NCBI RefSeq assembly: GCF_013170705.1
Contig: NZ_CP033334.1
Coordinates: 3,697,501-3,761,500 of the forward strand
Length of the DNA stretch: 64,000 nucleotides
Direction of reading: 5' to 3'
Source: Mesorhizobium loti
GTDB lineage: Bacteria > Pseudomonadota > Alphaproteobacteria > Rhizobiales > Rhizobiaceae
The notes under the pieces were generated by a model. That model searched no databases and was not told the origin of the DNA. It was given only the letters and a program-made list of their open reading frames with translations. Below are positions 10,801 to 18,352 of the stretch, piece after piece (positions within the stretch are counted from its first letter, which is position 1; each line of letters begins with the position of its first letter). The position numbers and the translations under genes are program-made.

Positions 10801-10874
10801 GCGTCAAGTTGCGCGGCGAGGCGACGGACGCCGGCGAGGCCAAGGGCGGCATCTTCTACGAGAAGGAATATTGA
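4818..10874 (+). CDS. tamB: Translocation and assembly module protein TamB (DUF490), internally duplicated
   Basis: Inner-membrane-anchored periplasm-spanning partner of TamA (called MorC in Brucella); AsmA/TamB-type proteins form a long beta-groove between the membranes. The 2018-residue product starts MKTVRRILRIVLYT with one N-terminal membrane helix (residues about 7-31) and ends in the conserved DUF490 domain (LPEDEVLAQLIFGRS, then GVKLRGEATDAGEAKG and FYEKEY). The ATG at 4818 was chosen because it follows the tamA stop directly and begins the anchor helix; the frame is open further upstream inside tamA. Residues about 295-1540 consist of two tandem copies of a unit of some 620 residues, which makes the protein much longer than it would be with one copy. 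Confidence 0.93.
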   Translation: MKTVRRILRIVLYTLLIVVAGAIGALVVLTKTERGRDNLAGIISRLASSDDRKVTVSGIDGIWSGALSVDHVVLEDRNGAWLVARKVAVDWSPLALLSKSFSADRIAAERIELARLPVAGTQQPAPSGGTATLPVSIDIKQIDLPEIALGQQLAGSGIAELAAKGMLKADAAPLAVETRLNVTRHDGKQGNVDANIHFAPTDNRLDLEFKASEPAGGIIANLLKLPDTPPVDITVSGTGPLANWNGIATFTVDGEIVTQLTGRHQSTDKGSHVEAKGDGDFARFLPENLKPLFAGKTSFDVAGTATSAGGISVDRASIESDAVHGTATGIADPAGASDLSVEIAAKGAPVRITVGSAAQPITLAIRNATARAFGDGKAPIVDIGASLASVVAGGTQLNDLAAQIHSDGFDIQNRSGPVAVKLTAGGLKTDVATLAPLVTGKVDVDLAGSLSKDAIIIDQGTLRSDALNASLTMTVALADLSMQLKMNADAVSTALPPQISSVLGERVKFSAAATRDPQGAFAANSISLTSGTLTASGTASAQGSDIQADIKGTLGDVSVLSPMVGVPVAGGVDFALSASGARTAPDFTVSANSDSLTASGRTVKAIKLTASGKADIASPSADVSLTGAVNDQPLDVKAALVTSEGKRSINGFLISLGDNKVSGDLALDDKFMPLGTLTLAAPAIDQLAALAGQAVTGDINGTINFAKDGETPSVTIDARSTSIARGEVTAKAIAVNALIANYLKAPAISGTIKADSVTSGATEISGIGVDLKRDGDWTNFTGGATIAGIPATAAGRVKIAQGTTSVEIASGEATMRGIKAAIAQPSTLTIANGTTSIEKLALDIGGGAVTLSGSAGQTLDLAAQFSALPAALANDFAPGLDAVGTLGGTAQVTGTPAAPDVRFSAQLAGAETSQTRQAGLGPLAVDAAGSYTLAGGVALDHATLSGDKISGTAAGTINPNGASDFALDLTSSGPSLPLTVGSAESPVKIEVKSLSAKVAGESTKARLDVSAILPSVVTSPARVDGLVLALHSDAFDLKNRAGAVSGTVSVDKVGLDNAAIAPLIAGKVTAALNARLSADSVAIDSGSLKSDALNSQVAGQVSLRDGTIDLKLNADAPSSALPAAARGMLGERAQISATLKRDPSGSINVDGLKLVSGALTAGGQASLADNKLAADIKGALSDISLLSKDAKGAIAFALNAQGPAIAPDLSLTVNSDRLLVAEREITGLRLTATGKADAANPAANVQLTGNVAGQALQGSAVLATADGRSAINGLLLSLGQNKISGDLALDDKFVPEGTISLDLPDIGPLAALALEKAEGDVRGTIAFTRNGAAPQVAIKAATASITRGDLQAKAVSIDALIANYLAAPVISGKIRADSVISGGTVISGIDVDLKRDGDWTGFSGGATVKGIPAKAAGRVKVANGTTTIELASGQATIQGIKAAIAQASTVSIANGTTTLDRLVLNLGGGTATVTGKIGQAIDINATLARVPMSLANSFSPGLDAAGSISGTVKVTGAPASPAVAFNIDATGVQTSQTRGAGVGAVSVSSSGTFAGNKLTLNANVSDGAGLGLKGGGTVTTGGTPALVLDFNGAVPFGLLSQKLAAQGLALTGTANVNVQVRGPATSPVIGGSVSTSGARLVDARSGLAVNDLTADVSIGGGVARINRLTGTLSTRGSLSASGTVGIDPAQGFPADLSIKLTDGRYTDGRVVTANLGGDLTIKGPLTSAPAIAGTVNLAKTVITVPDKLPGSLSALDVKHKNAPSAVKAQDKALRPATTSGKSGGSGLALDVTVNAPNQIFIQGRGVDAELGGSLRLTGPASSPQAVGTFTLQRGRLSILGKRLTFTEGTVGFSGSLVPYLNLTATTTTTGATVTIVVSGEATNPKFTFSSVPALPEDEVLAQLIFGRSMSNLSPLQIAQLAEAAAQLAGVGGSTSLLENLRSAIGVDDLDVTTDSKGGTAVSAGKYLNDRTYVTIQKGDKPGSGKATIDLNVGRGVKLRGEATDAGEAKGGIFYEKEY
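5700..9436 (+). repeat. Two-copy tandem repeat of about 1.87 kb inside tamB
   Basis: Two successive segments of tamB encode clearly homologous polypeptides. Anchor motifs recur in the same order: GASD (5820 and 7698), ALNA/ALNS after SDAL, SGDLALDDKF, ANYLKAP/ANYLAAP, ISGIGVDLKRDGDW/ISGIDVDLKRDGDW, GIKAAIAQ, and TSQTR (7551 and 9417). The spacing between matching anchors is 1866-1878 bases, so the unit is about 622-626 residues. The copies have diverged in sequence, so the duplication is old. Boundaries are approximate, about 5700-7570 and 7570-9436. Confidence 0.85.
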
Positions 10875-11126
10875 GGGGCTGGCCCTCACCATGGCCGCGG
10901 CTGGCGCTGTCGTAACCAGCGCCAATGCCTCAGTTTACTCGCCCGAAGAGATTTGGGCGGAATCTGGGCGCACTAGCAATTTTGCGTCAAGACTGTCGCT
11001 ATCGCGCGTACCGCTCCCTTTTCAAAGTTGCACATTCCCTAACATGTTCCCATTCCAAGCCATCTTTGACATCATGGCCTGGATGCGGAATGTTAATCGG
11101 CGGAAAGCCAACAATGGGAGTTAGTC

Positions 11127-12785
11127 ATGACAATCTATAAAAGTAACGGCGACAGCGTTCCGGATCACATCCTGGCCATGGCCGAAGAAGCCAAGGCGGG
11201 AACAGTGGACCGCCGCGAATTCCTGGCGCTTGCCAGCGTCTTCGGTGCGTCGACGGCCATGGCTTACGGTCTGCTCGGCCTCGCCGCCCCGACGCCGGCC
11301 AGGGCCGAGGACGTGCAGGGCAAGAAGGGCGGCGTGATCAAGGTCGCCATGTCGGTCAAGGATCCCAAGGATCCGCGCACGGCGGACTGGTCGGAGATTT
11401 CCAATGCCGAGCGCCAGGCGCTCGAACCGCTGGTGAAATACACCAAGGAGTACACCTTCGCGCCGTATCTGCTGGCGAGCTGGGACATCAACGACGACGC
11501 CACCGAATACACGCTGCATGTGCGGCCAGGCGTCGAATGGAACAATGGCGACAAGTTCACGGCCGACGACGTGATCCACAATTTCACTCGCTGGGCCGAC
11601 AAGTCCGCCGAAGGCAACTCGATGCCGGGGCGCCTCGGCAGCCTCGTCGATGATACGACCAAGAAGCTGCGCGAAGGCTCGGTCGTCAAGGTTGACGACA
11701 TGACGGTCAAGCTCAAGCTTACCAAGCCGGATATCGCCATCATCCCGAACCTGTGCGACTATCCCGGCCTCATCGTCCACAAGACCTTCGACGAGAAGGG
11801 CGCGAACTTCAAGAACTGCCCGATCGGTACCGGTCCGTTCGAACTCGTGTCCTACGATGTCGGCCAGAAGGTCGTCTACAAGCGCCGCACGACCGGCAAG
11901 TGGTGGCAGGGCGAGGCCTTCCTCGACGGCGTCGAGTTCATCGACTACGGCACCGATCCGGCTGCGACGGTTTCGGCCTTCGAATCGGGCGAAGTGCACA
12001 CCAACCACGAGACGACCGCCGACTACGTCAAGATCATCGAAGGCGTCGGCGCGCCGGCCTCGGAAGTTGTGACCGCGGCCACCGTGGTGTCGCGTTTCAA
12101 CGTCAACGCCAAGCCTTATGGCGACCAGAAGGTGCGTCAGGCGATGTGCCTGGCCGTCGACAATGCGGTGGTGCTGCAGCTTGGTTACGGCAACGCCGGA
12201 ACGCCGGCCGAAAACCACCATGTCGCGCCGATCCATCCGGAATATGTCGAACTGCCGAAGATCAAGCGCGACATCGCCAAGGCCAAGCAGATGCTGACGG
12301 AAGCCGGCGTGATCGATTTCGAGCACGAGCTGATCAGCAATGACGAGGACTACCACAAGAACACCACGGACGCGATCGCGGCCCAGCTGCGCGAGGCCGG
12401 CATCAAGGTGAAGCGCACCGTGCTGCCGAGCTCGACCTTCTGGAACGACTGGACGAAGTATCCGTTCTCTGAGACCAACTGGAACATGCGTCCGCTGGGC
12501 ATCCAGGTCATCGCCATCGCCTACCGCACGGGCGAGGCCTGGAACGAGACGGCCTACGCCAATCCGGACTTCGACAAGAAGGTCAACGAGGCGCTCGGGA
12601 TCGCCGATGCGGAGAAGCGCAAGGTGGTGATGAAGGACATCGAGCAGATGCTGCAGGATTCCGGCATCATCATCCAGCCTTACTGGCGCAAGCTCTACAT
12701 CAACATCAAGCCCGAGGTGAAGAACCACTCGATGCACCCCACCTACGAGCACGACTTCGGCAAGGTCTGGCTCGATCAGGCGTGA
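11127..12785 (+). CDS. Peptide-type ABC transporter substrate-binding protein, Tat-exported
   Basis: Periplasmic binding protein of the SBP_bac_5 (DppA/OppA) family, first gene of a five-domain ABC importer. The 552-residue product has a long N-terminus with a twin-arginine motif ([10 protein letters not shown], residues 28-37), a hydrophobic stretch, and an AxA-like cleavage site near residue 60 (TPARA-ED), so it is probably exported folded through Tat. The mature part has the family pattern ([39 protein letters not shown]). The ligand cannot be told from sequence; dipeptides, oligopeptides or opine/glycoside-like molecules are all possible. The 252 bases upstream (10875-11126) are less GC-rich and hold no gene; the promoter probably lies there, but no convincing -35/-10 pair was seen. 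The permease and ATPase genes follow. Confidence 0.92.
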   Translation: MTIYKSNGDSVPDHILAMAEEAKAGTVDRREFLALASVFGASTAMAYGLLGLAAPTPARAEDVQGKKGGVIKVAMSVKDPKDPRTADWSEISNAERQALEPLVKYTKEYTFAPYLLASWDINDDATEYTLHVRPGVEWNNGDKFTADDVIHNFTRWADKSAEGNSMPGRLGSLVDDTTKKLREGSVVKVDDMTVKLKLTKPDIAIIPNLCDYPGLIVHKTFDEKGANFKNCPIGTGPFELVSYDVGQKVVYKRRTTGKWWQGEAFLDGVEFIDYGTDPAATVSAFESGEVHTNHETTADYVKIIEGVGAPASEVVTAATVVSRFNVNAKPYGDQKVRQAMCLAVDNAVVLQLGYGNAGTPAENHHVAPIHPEYVELPKIKRDIAKAKQMLTEAGVIDFEHELISNDEDYHKNTTDAIAAQLREAGIKVKRTVLPSSTFWNDWTKYPFSETNWNMRPLGIQVIAIAYRTGEAWNETAYANPDFDKKVNEALGIADAEKRKVVMKDIEQMLQDSGIIIQPYWRKLYINIKPEVKNHSMHPTYEHDFGKVWLDQA

Positions 12786-12798
12786 CCCACAGCTTGAT

Positions 12799-12827
12799 GA
12801 ATGCGAAGGGCATCGCCCTTCGCATTC
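12799..12827 (+). other. Strong hairpin between binding-protein and permease genes
   Basis: A perfect 13-bp stem (GAATGCGAAGGGC and its complement) with a 3-base loop lies 14 bases after the binding-protein stop. No T-run follows, so it is not a classical terminator. In importer operons such hairpins typically stabilise the upstream mRNA or reduce read-through, giving more binding protein than permease; that role is inferred here. Confidence 0.65.
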
Positions 12828-12934
12828 GCAGGATCGCCGCCGTTGCATGAGATGCAGCGGCGGCGTGACGTCGCAAGGTTTTCGTCACAGGGTTGACCAT
12901 ATCTGACCCCAACCCGGCCGGCAGGGGGGCACGC

Positions 12935-13969
12935 ATGTTCTCATTCATCATCAGACGCATCGGCACGATCCTGCTCACGATGCTGTGCCTGACGCTGGTC
13001 GTCTTCTTCCTCGTCAATCTCGAACCCAACCTGAAGAAGCTGGCGATCAGCCAGACCGAAATGCACACATCGGCCGATCAGCTCGAAAGCTGGCTGGTCA
13101 ACCATGGCTACCGTCAGAACTTTTTCTCGCGCTATGGCCAGTGGCTCGGCGTGCTGCCCAAGCAGCCGATCACCGATCCGGCGACCGGCAAGACGACCCA
13201 GCGCTTCACCTTCTGCAACGACCCGACCGTGCCGACATTCTCCGGCGTGATCGAGGGCGATTTCGGCTGCTCGACAAAGTTCAAGACCACGGTCGCGGCC
13301 AAGCTGTTCCCGGCGCTCGGCGCCACCGGCATCCTGATGTTCTGGGTGCTGGTGGTGATGGTGCCGGTTTCGCTGCTGATCGGCATTCTCGCCGGCATGC
13401 GCGAGGGTTCACGAACCGACCGGGTGCTTTCTGTAGCCTCGATCGCCTCGACGGCGACGCCTGAATATGTGTCGGGCGTCATCTTCACCGTCGTCTTCGC
13501 CTCCTGGCTCGGCTGGCTGAACGGCTCGGCCGCCTCGGCGAGCCAGGGCATCACCTTCTACAATTTCACGCTGCCGGTGATCACGCTGGCGATCTACGGC
13601 ATCGGCTACATCGCGCGCATGACGCGCGCCTCGATGGTCGAGGTGATGACGCAGCAATATATCCGCACCGCGCGGTTGAAGGGCCTTTCCTTTCGCGGCG
13701 TGGTGGTCAAGCACGCGCTGCGCAACGCGCTGATAGCGCCCTTCACCGTCATCATGCTGCAGTTTCCCTGGCTGCTCACCGGCGTCGTCATCGTCGAGGT
13801 CATGTTCCGCTACCAGGGCTTCGGCTACACGCTGGTCGAGGCCGCCGGCAACAACGACATCGATCTCTTGCTCGGCTGTTCGCTGGTCTCGGTGTTCATC
13901 GTCCTGATCACGCAGCTCATTTCCGATGTCGGCTACGCGTTCCTCAATCCGCGCATCCGGGTTCAGTAG
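12935..13969 (+). CDS. ABC transporter permease, DppB/OppB-like
   Basis: First membrane subunit of the peptide-type importer. The 344-residue product starts MFSFIIRRIGTILLTMLCL at the ATG at 12935, preceded by a G-rich ribosome site (GCAGGGGGG); an in-frame upstream start at 12893 would add 14 unlikely residues. It has the family's first helix, a long periplasmic loop with FCNDPTVPTFSG, and the permease EAA-type loop (QQYIRTARLKGLSFRGVVVKHALRNAL). It lies between the binding-protein gene and the second permease and ends 11 bases before it. Assignment to the BPD_transp_1 family is confident; substrate unknown. Confidence 0.92.
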   Translation: MFSFIIRRIGTILLTMLCLTLVVFFLVNLEPNLKKLAISQTEMHTSADQLESWLVNHGYRQNFFSRYGQWLGVLPKQPITDPATGKTTQRFTFCNDPTVPTFSGVIEGDFGCSTKFKTTVAAKLFPALGATGILMFWVLVVMVPVSLLIGILAGMREGSRTDRVLSVASIASTATPEYVSGVIFTVVFASWLGWLNGSAASASQGITFYNFTLPVITLAIYGIGYIARMTRASMVEVMTQQYIRTARLKGLSFRGVVVKHALRNALIAPFTVIMLQFPWLLTGVVIVEVMFRYQGFGYTLVEAAGNNDIDLLLGCSLVSVFIVLITQLISDVGYAFLNPRIRVQ

Positions 13970-13980
13970 GGAGAAGGCGC

Positions 13981-15138
13981 ATGCAAGCTCAATATATCGG
14001 CGCCTCCACCATCATCCTCGAAGTGCTGTGGCGCTTCTGGCCGGTCTGGGTCGCGCTCGCCATCGTCATGGGGGCGAGCTTTCTCTACAAGAAGAAGCTG
14101 GCGCTCTATGGCCAGCTTTTCGACAGCGGCGTCGGCATAGCGGGGGTGTTCATCTGCCTGTTCTGGCTGTTCACGGCGATCTTTGCCTCGACCATCTCGC
14201 CGTTCGATCCGCTGGGCCAGATCCCGATCATGAAGGACACGCTGCCGGGCGCCATCGAGCCGCAATCGGGGCTCGTCTATCTCTTCGGCGGCGACAAGCT
14301 GGCGCGCGACGTGTTTTCGCGAATGGTCTATGGCAGCCAGATCGTGCTGATCATCGCACCGGCGGCAACCGGTTTCGCGCTGATGGTCGGCATCACGCTC
14401 GGCCTGCCGGCCGGCTATTACGGCGGCAAGATCGATTCCATCCTGTCGTTCCTGGCCAACCTCGTTCTGGCCTTCCCCGTGATCCTGCTGTTCTACCTGC
14501 TGGTGACGCCCGGGATCATGGACACGCCGATCCCCTATGCGCTGGCCGGCGTCTTCTTCCTGTTTCCGATCATCTTCTTCTGCGTCCTGTTCTGGACGCG
14601 CTTCAAGAACCGGCCGGACCGGATCTACATCCTGCTCGGCCTGACGCTGATCGTAGGCGGCTGGATCTATCTCGGCCTTGTCTTCGACAGGGACCCGCTG
14701 CACATCGTGCATATCGACCCCAACCAGCTCAACATCTTCGTGGCGGTGGTGTTCGCCTCCAGCCCCGGCGTGTTCCGCATCGTGCGCGGCCTGGTGATGG
14801 ACATCAAGACGCGCGACTATGTGGCGGCGGCGCAGACGCGTGGTGAATCACCCTGGTACATCATGCTGTGGGAGATCCTGCCCAATGCGCGCGGCCCGCT
14901 GATCGTCGATGCCTGCCTGCGCATTGGCTACACCACGATCCTGCTCGGGACGCTCGGCTATTTCGGCCTCGGCCTGGCGCCGGAAAGCCCTGACTGGGGC
15001 ACGGCGATCAAGGATGCCAGCCGGCTGCTGCGCTCCTTCATCCATCCGGCGCTGCCACCGACGATCGCGCTGATGTCGTTCGTGCTGGGGCTCAACCTGC
15101 TGGCCGACTCGCTGCGCGAGCAATCGATGAAAGACTGA
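13981..15138 (+). CDS. ABC transporter permease, DppC/OppC-like
   Basis: Second membrane subunit of the same importer, 385 residues. A good ribosome site (AGGGAGAAGG) precedes the ATG. The N-terminal part has two helices and a cytoplasmic stretch before the permease domain. The EAA-type loop is DYVAAAQTRGESPWYIMLWE followed by ILPNARGPLIVD. An unusual feature is a large hydrophobic insertion (residues about 160-240, including FFLFPIIFFCVLFWTRF) that adds extra membrane helices within the transport domain compared with ordinary DppC. It lies 48 bases before the ATPase gene. Confidence 0.91.
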   Translation: MQAQYIGASTIILEVLWRFWPVWVALAIVMGASFLYKKKLALYGQLFDSGVGIAGVFICLFWLFTAIFASTISPFDPLGQIPIMKDTLPGAIEPQSGLVYLFGGDKLARDVFSRMVYGSQIVLIIAPAATGFALMVGITLGLPAGYYGGKIDSILSFLANLVLAFPVILLFYLLVTPGIMDTPIPYALAGVFFLFPIIFFCVLFWTRFKNRPDRIYILLGLTLIVGGWIYLGLVFDRDPLHIVHIDPNQLNIFVAVVFASSPGVFRIVRGLVMDIKTRDYVAAAQTRGESPWYIMLWEILPNARGPLIVDACLRIGYTTILLGTLGYFGLGLAPESPDWGTAIKDASRLLRSFIHPALPPTIALMSFVLGLNLLADSLREQSMKD

Positions 15139-15186
15139 TTGACGGGCCTTGGCCCGCCTCTGGTATAATTTGGATTGGAGCGACCC

Positions 15187-17541
15187 ATGAACGAGGCAGT
15201 TCGAAATCCCGACAAGCCGACCCCTGGGCCGACCCCTGGGCCAAGCACTGCGCCGATCATCGAGATCGAGAACCTGTCGATCTCCTTCTTCACCCGCAAG
15301 GGCGAGATACCGGCCGTCATGGATTTTTCCTGCACGGTCATGCCCGGCGAAGCGATGGGCATCGTCGGCGAATCCGGTTGCGGCAAGTCGACCGTGTCGC
15401 TCGGTATCATGCGCGACCTCTCCAACATCGGGAAGATCGTCGGCGGCAAGATCAAGTTCCAGGGCAAGGATATGGGCGAGCTCTCCGAGGAGGAGCTGCG
15501 CGCCATCCGCGGCAACAAGATCGCCATGATCTACCAGGAGCCGATGGCCAGCCTCAATCCGGCGATGAAGATCGGCCAGCAGCTGATGGAAGTGCCGCTG
15601 ATCCACGACAAGGTGTCGAAGGAAGAGGCCTATAAACGCGCGGTCGAAATGGTGCGGTCGGTCAAGCTGCCGGACCCCGAGCGCATGATGCGCTCCTATC
15701 CGCACCAGCTGTCGGGCGGCCAGCAGCAGCGTATCGTCATTGCCATGGCGCTGCTGTCGAAGCCGGCGCTGCTTCTGCTCGACGAGCCGACTACGGCGCT
15801 CGACGTGACGGTGGAGGCGGGTATCGTCGAACTGGTCAAGGGGCTGGGCGAAAAGTTCGGCACCTCGATGATCTTCGTCTCGCACAATCTGGGCCTCATC
15901 CTCGAGACTTGCGACAGGATCACGGTCATGTATTCGGGCGAGGCGGTCGAGACCGGCAAGATCAAGGACGTCTTCGACCGGATGCGCCATCCCTACACGC
16001 AAGGGCTGTTCCGTTCGATCCCGCTGCCGGGCGCCGACAAGAACTCGCGGCCGCTGATCGCCATTCCGGGCCAGCTGCCGCTGCCGCATGAGCGGCCCAA
16101 GGGCTGCAATTTCGGCCCGCGCTGCCACCATTTCGTCGAGGGCGTCTGCAACGCCGCCGAAATCCCCATGGTCGAGGTCGCCGGCCATGACGGCCATTTC
16201 TCGCGCTGCGTGCGCTTCAACGAAATCGACTGGGAAGCGCTGCCGCCCGGTGCCAAGAAGGTCAATGAGCGTGTCGTGCCCGGCGCGCCGGTGCTCAAGA
16301 TCGAGGATCTGAGGAAGTACTACAAGGTCGGCGGCAGCGAGGTGTTCGGGTCGAGCGAAGGCCGTGTCGTCAAGGCCAACGAGACCATCTCCTTCATGGC
16401 GCGCGAATCCGAGACGGTTGCCATCGTCGGCGAATCCGGCTGCGGAAAGTCGACGCTGGCCAAGGTTCTGCTCGGCCTGGAGACGGCAAGTGCCGGCACG
16501 GTGACGCTGGGCAACAAGGAGATCCAGTCGACCGGCATCGAGAAGCGCAGCGTCGACACCGTGTCCTCGATCCAGATGGTGTTCCAGAACCCGTTCGACA
16601 CGCTCAATCCCAGCCATTCGGTCGGCTCGCAGATCATCCGCACGCTGGAGAAATTCAACGTCGGCAAGACGGTCGCCGACCGGCGCAAGCGCATGCTGGA
16701 ACTGCTCGACCTGGTGAAGCTGCCGCGCGCCTTCGAGACGCGCAAGCCGCGCCAGCTTTCCGGTGGCCAGAAGCAGCGCATCGGCGTGGCGCGCGCCTTT
16801 GCCGGCGACGCCAAGGTGGTGGTGGCCGACGAGCCGGTCTCCGCACTCGACGTGTCGGTGCAGGCGGCGGTGACCGAACTGTTGATGGATATCCAGCGCA
16901 AGAACAAGACGACGATGCTGTTCATCAGCCACGATCTGTCCGTCGTGCGCTATATCGCGGACCGCGTCGTCGTCATGTATCTCGGCTATATCGTCGAGCA
17001 AGGCACGACCGACCAGATCTTCGCGCCGCCCTATCATCCATATACCGAGGCGCTGCTGTCGGCGATCCCGATCGCCGACACCAGCGTGGTCAAGAAGCAC
17101 ATCGTGCTGGAGGGCGACATCCCGTCGGCGATGAATCCGCCGTCTGGCTGCCCATTCCAGACACGCTGCGGCTACAAGAAGCTCGTGCCCGACAATCTGT
17201 GCGAGACCAAGGTGCCGCCGGTCAAGCATCTCGGTGACGGCCATATGAGCCTGTGCTGGCTGGCCGATGACGTGCTGGCGAAGATGGAGCCGGTGATCAA
17301 GTTCGACAAGGAACACGCCGCGCATGAGGGCGTGCCGGACGATGCGCACGGCACCGGGCCCGGTTTGGCCGGGACAGCGCCCAACCGGCCGCGTGGCAAA
17401 ACGGGCAGCGCGGAAGCCGACCAGATCGGGGACGCCGTGGAGCAGGGCGAGGCCGGCATGCGGGCCCGTCGCCACGAAGTCCGCGACGAGGTCTCCGAAA
17501 CCGGTGTTTCGAAGCCGAAAGACACGACGAGGCGGCACTAA
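15187..17541 (+). CDS. Fused dual-domain ABC transporter ATPase (DppD-DppF type)
   Basis: Cytoplasmic energy subunit of the importer, with both ATPases in one chain of 784 residues. Each half has a Walker A motif (GESGCGKST near residues 61 and 415), an ABC signature (LSGGQQQR near 175, LSGGQKQR near 524), a Walker B DEP sequence, and the oligopeptide-transporter C-terminal Cys motif (NFGPRCHHF and FQTRCGYKK). The ATG at 15187 is preferred over a TTG at 15175 because a GGAG ribosome site lies just before it. The N-terminus contains a short Pro-Gly repeat (PTPGPTPG) from a duplicated 12-base unit. The last 75 or so residues are a charged low-complexity tail with no recognised function. The gene converges on the transglycosylase gene 12 bases away. 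Confidence 0.92.
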   Translation: MNEAVRNPDKPTPGPTPGPSTAPIIEIENLSISFFTRKGEIPAVMDFSCTVMPGEAMGIVGESGCGKSTVSLGIMRDLSNIGKIVGGKIKFQGKDMGELSEEELRAIRGNKIAMIYQEPMASLNPAMKIGQQLMEVPLIHDKVSKEEAYKRAVEMVRSVKLPDPERMMRSYPHQLSGGQQQRIVIAMALLSKPALLLLDEPTTALDVTVEAGIVELVKGLGEKFGTSMIFVSHNLGLILETCDRITVMYSGEAVETGKIKDVFDRMRHPYTQGLFRSIPLPGADKNSRPLIAIPGQLPLPHERPKGCNFGPRCHHFVEGVCNAAEIPMVEVAGHDGHFSRCVRFNEIDWEALPPGAKKVNERVVPGAPVLKIEDLRKYYKVGGSEVFGSSEGRVVKANETISFMARESETVAIVGESGCGKSTLAKVLLGLETASAGTVTLGNKEIQSTGIEKRSVDTVSSIQMVFQNPFDTLNPSHSVGSQIIRTLEKFNVGKTVADRRKRMLELLDLVKLPRAFETRKPRQLSGGQKQRIGVARAFAGDAKVVVADEPVSALDVSVQAAVTELLMDIQRKNKTTMLFISHDLSVVRYIADRVVVMYLGYIVEQGTTDQIFAPPYHPYTEALLSAIPIADTSVVKKHIVLEGDIPSAMNPPSGCPFQTRCGYKKLVPDNLCETKVPPVKHLGDGHMSLCWLADDVLAKMEPVIKFDKEHAAHEGVPDDAHGTGPGLAGTAPNRPRGKTGSAEADQIGDAVEQGEAGMRARRHEVRDEVSETGVSKPKDTTRRH

Positions 17542-17553
17542 CCTAGGCAGGTA

Positions 17554-18144
17554 TCAGGAGCCGCATTGCCGTAGCTGAGCTTCATAGTCTCGGGCCATCT
17601 TGTCCGTGGCCCGGGCGTAACCCTGCACCCCGGCGTCGCCGCGGTTGCCGCGGCCATAGGCGGTCCAGCCGAGATAGTAGGCGAGGTAGAGATTGTAGGT
17701 GTCGTTGCGGGCGACGCCGTAGGTGTCTGATGTCTTGGAATGATACCAGCCGACGAAGTCGACGGCGTCGGCGAATTTGGTGCGCCGCGCCGCCCAGTTG
17801 CCGGTCTCTCGCTGATATTGCGACCATGTGCCGTCCAGCGCCTGCGAGAAGCCGGTGGCCGACGAGACGTGCTTCCAGGGAATGAAGCCGAGCAGCTTGG
17901 TGCGCGGCGGCCGGGCATTGCTCTTGAAGCCCGATTCCTTGCGCACCGTCGCCATCAGCACGGGGACGGGGATGCCGTATTTCCGCTCCGTCCGTTCGGC
18001 CGCCGACTGCCAATTGTCGAACCAGCCGTCATTCTGGTCGAAGACGGCACAGACATTGTTGATATGGCTGGGCGCGGTCGCGCAGGCCGACAATGCCAGC
18101 AACACGCCAACCGCTACAATTTTACTAAAACTCGACCTACGCAT
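17554..18144 (-). CDS. Transglycosylase SLT-domain lipoprotein
   Basis: Probable lytic transglycosylase that cleaves peptidoglycan glycan strands. The 196-residue product has a lipoprotein signal (MRRSSFSKIVAVGVLLALSAC, lipobox LSAC with Cys at residue 21), so it should be membrane-anchored. The catalytic Glu is likely in ATVRKESGF, followed by SATGFSQALDGTW and a C-terminal YLAYYLGWTAYGRG stretch, both typical of the SLT fold. It is a compact version of the family. It is convergent with the ABC ATPase gene and divergent from the mttB homologue 208 bases away. Family call is good; substrate specificity is inferred. Confidence 0.82.
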   Translation of the reverse strand: MRRSSFSKIVAVGVLLALSACATAPSHINNVCAVFDQNDGWFDNWQSAAERTERKYGIPVPVLMATVRKESGFKSNARPPRTKLLGFIPWKHVSSATGFSQALDGTWSQYQRETGNWAARRTKFADAVDFVGWYHSKTSDTYGVARNDTYNLYLAYYLGWTAYGRGNRGDAGVQGYARATDKMARDYEAQLRQCGS

Positions 18145-18352
18145 TGGATGAGCAATAGGCCGAAATCATAAAGGGAATCTTGCCGACTCCGTTAATGCTC
18201 CGCGGCCATCAGCGCTCGGGAAAATGCTATATCGGCATTCCGACGCCCTCTGTCGCTTTTTATAAAATGACACTGCGAAGATGCCGCCTTGACTAAAATC
18301 GCGCCTGTAAGCGGCGTATTTCCGACAGCTTGCCTGGTTTGCCGAAGCTTTG

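Noticed and set aside
15139..15169. TTGACG and TATAAT before the double ATPase gene
   Set aside because: The hexamers match sigma-70 boxes, but the spacer is 19 bases and the genes are closely packed in one operon; an internal promoter is possible but not supported enough to list.
15220..15243. Duplicated 12-base unit giving PTPGPTPG near the double ATPase start
   Set aside because: A small slippage duplication in a linker-like N-terminus; no further significance seen.
14848..17538. 896-residue minus-strand frame (and similar ones at 19025-20902, 26841-29111 and 53011-55287)
   Set aside because: Arg/Gly/Ala-rich shadows opposite well-supported genes (double ATPase, dehydrogenase, pre operon, ettA); no recognisable domain.
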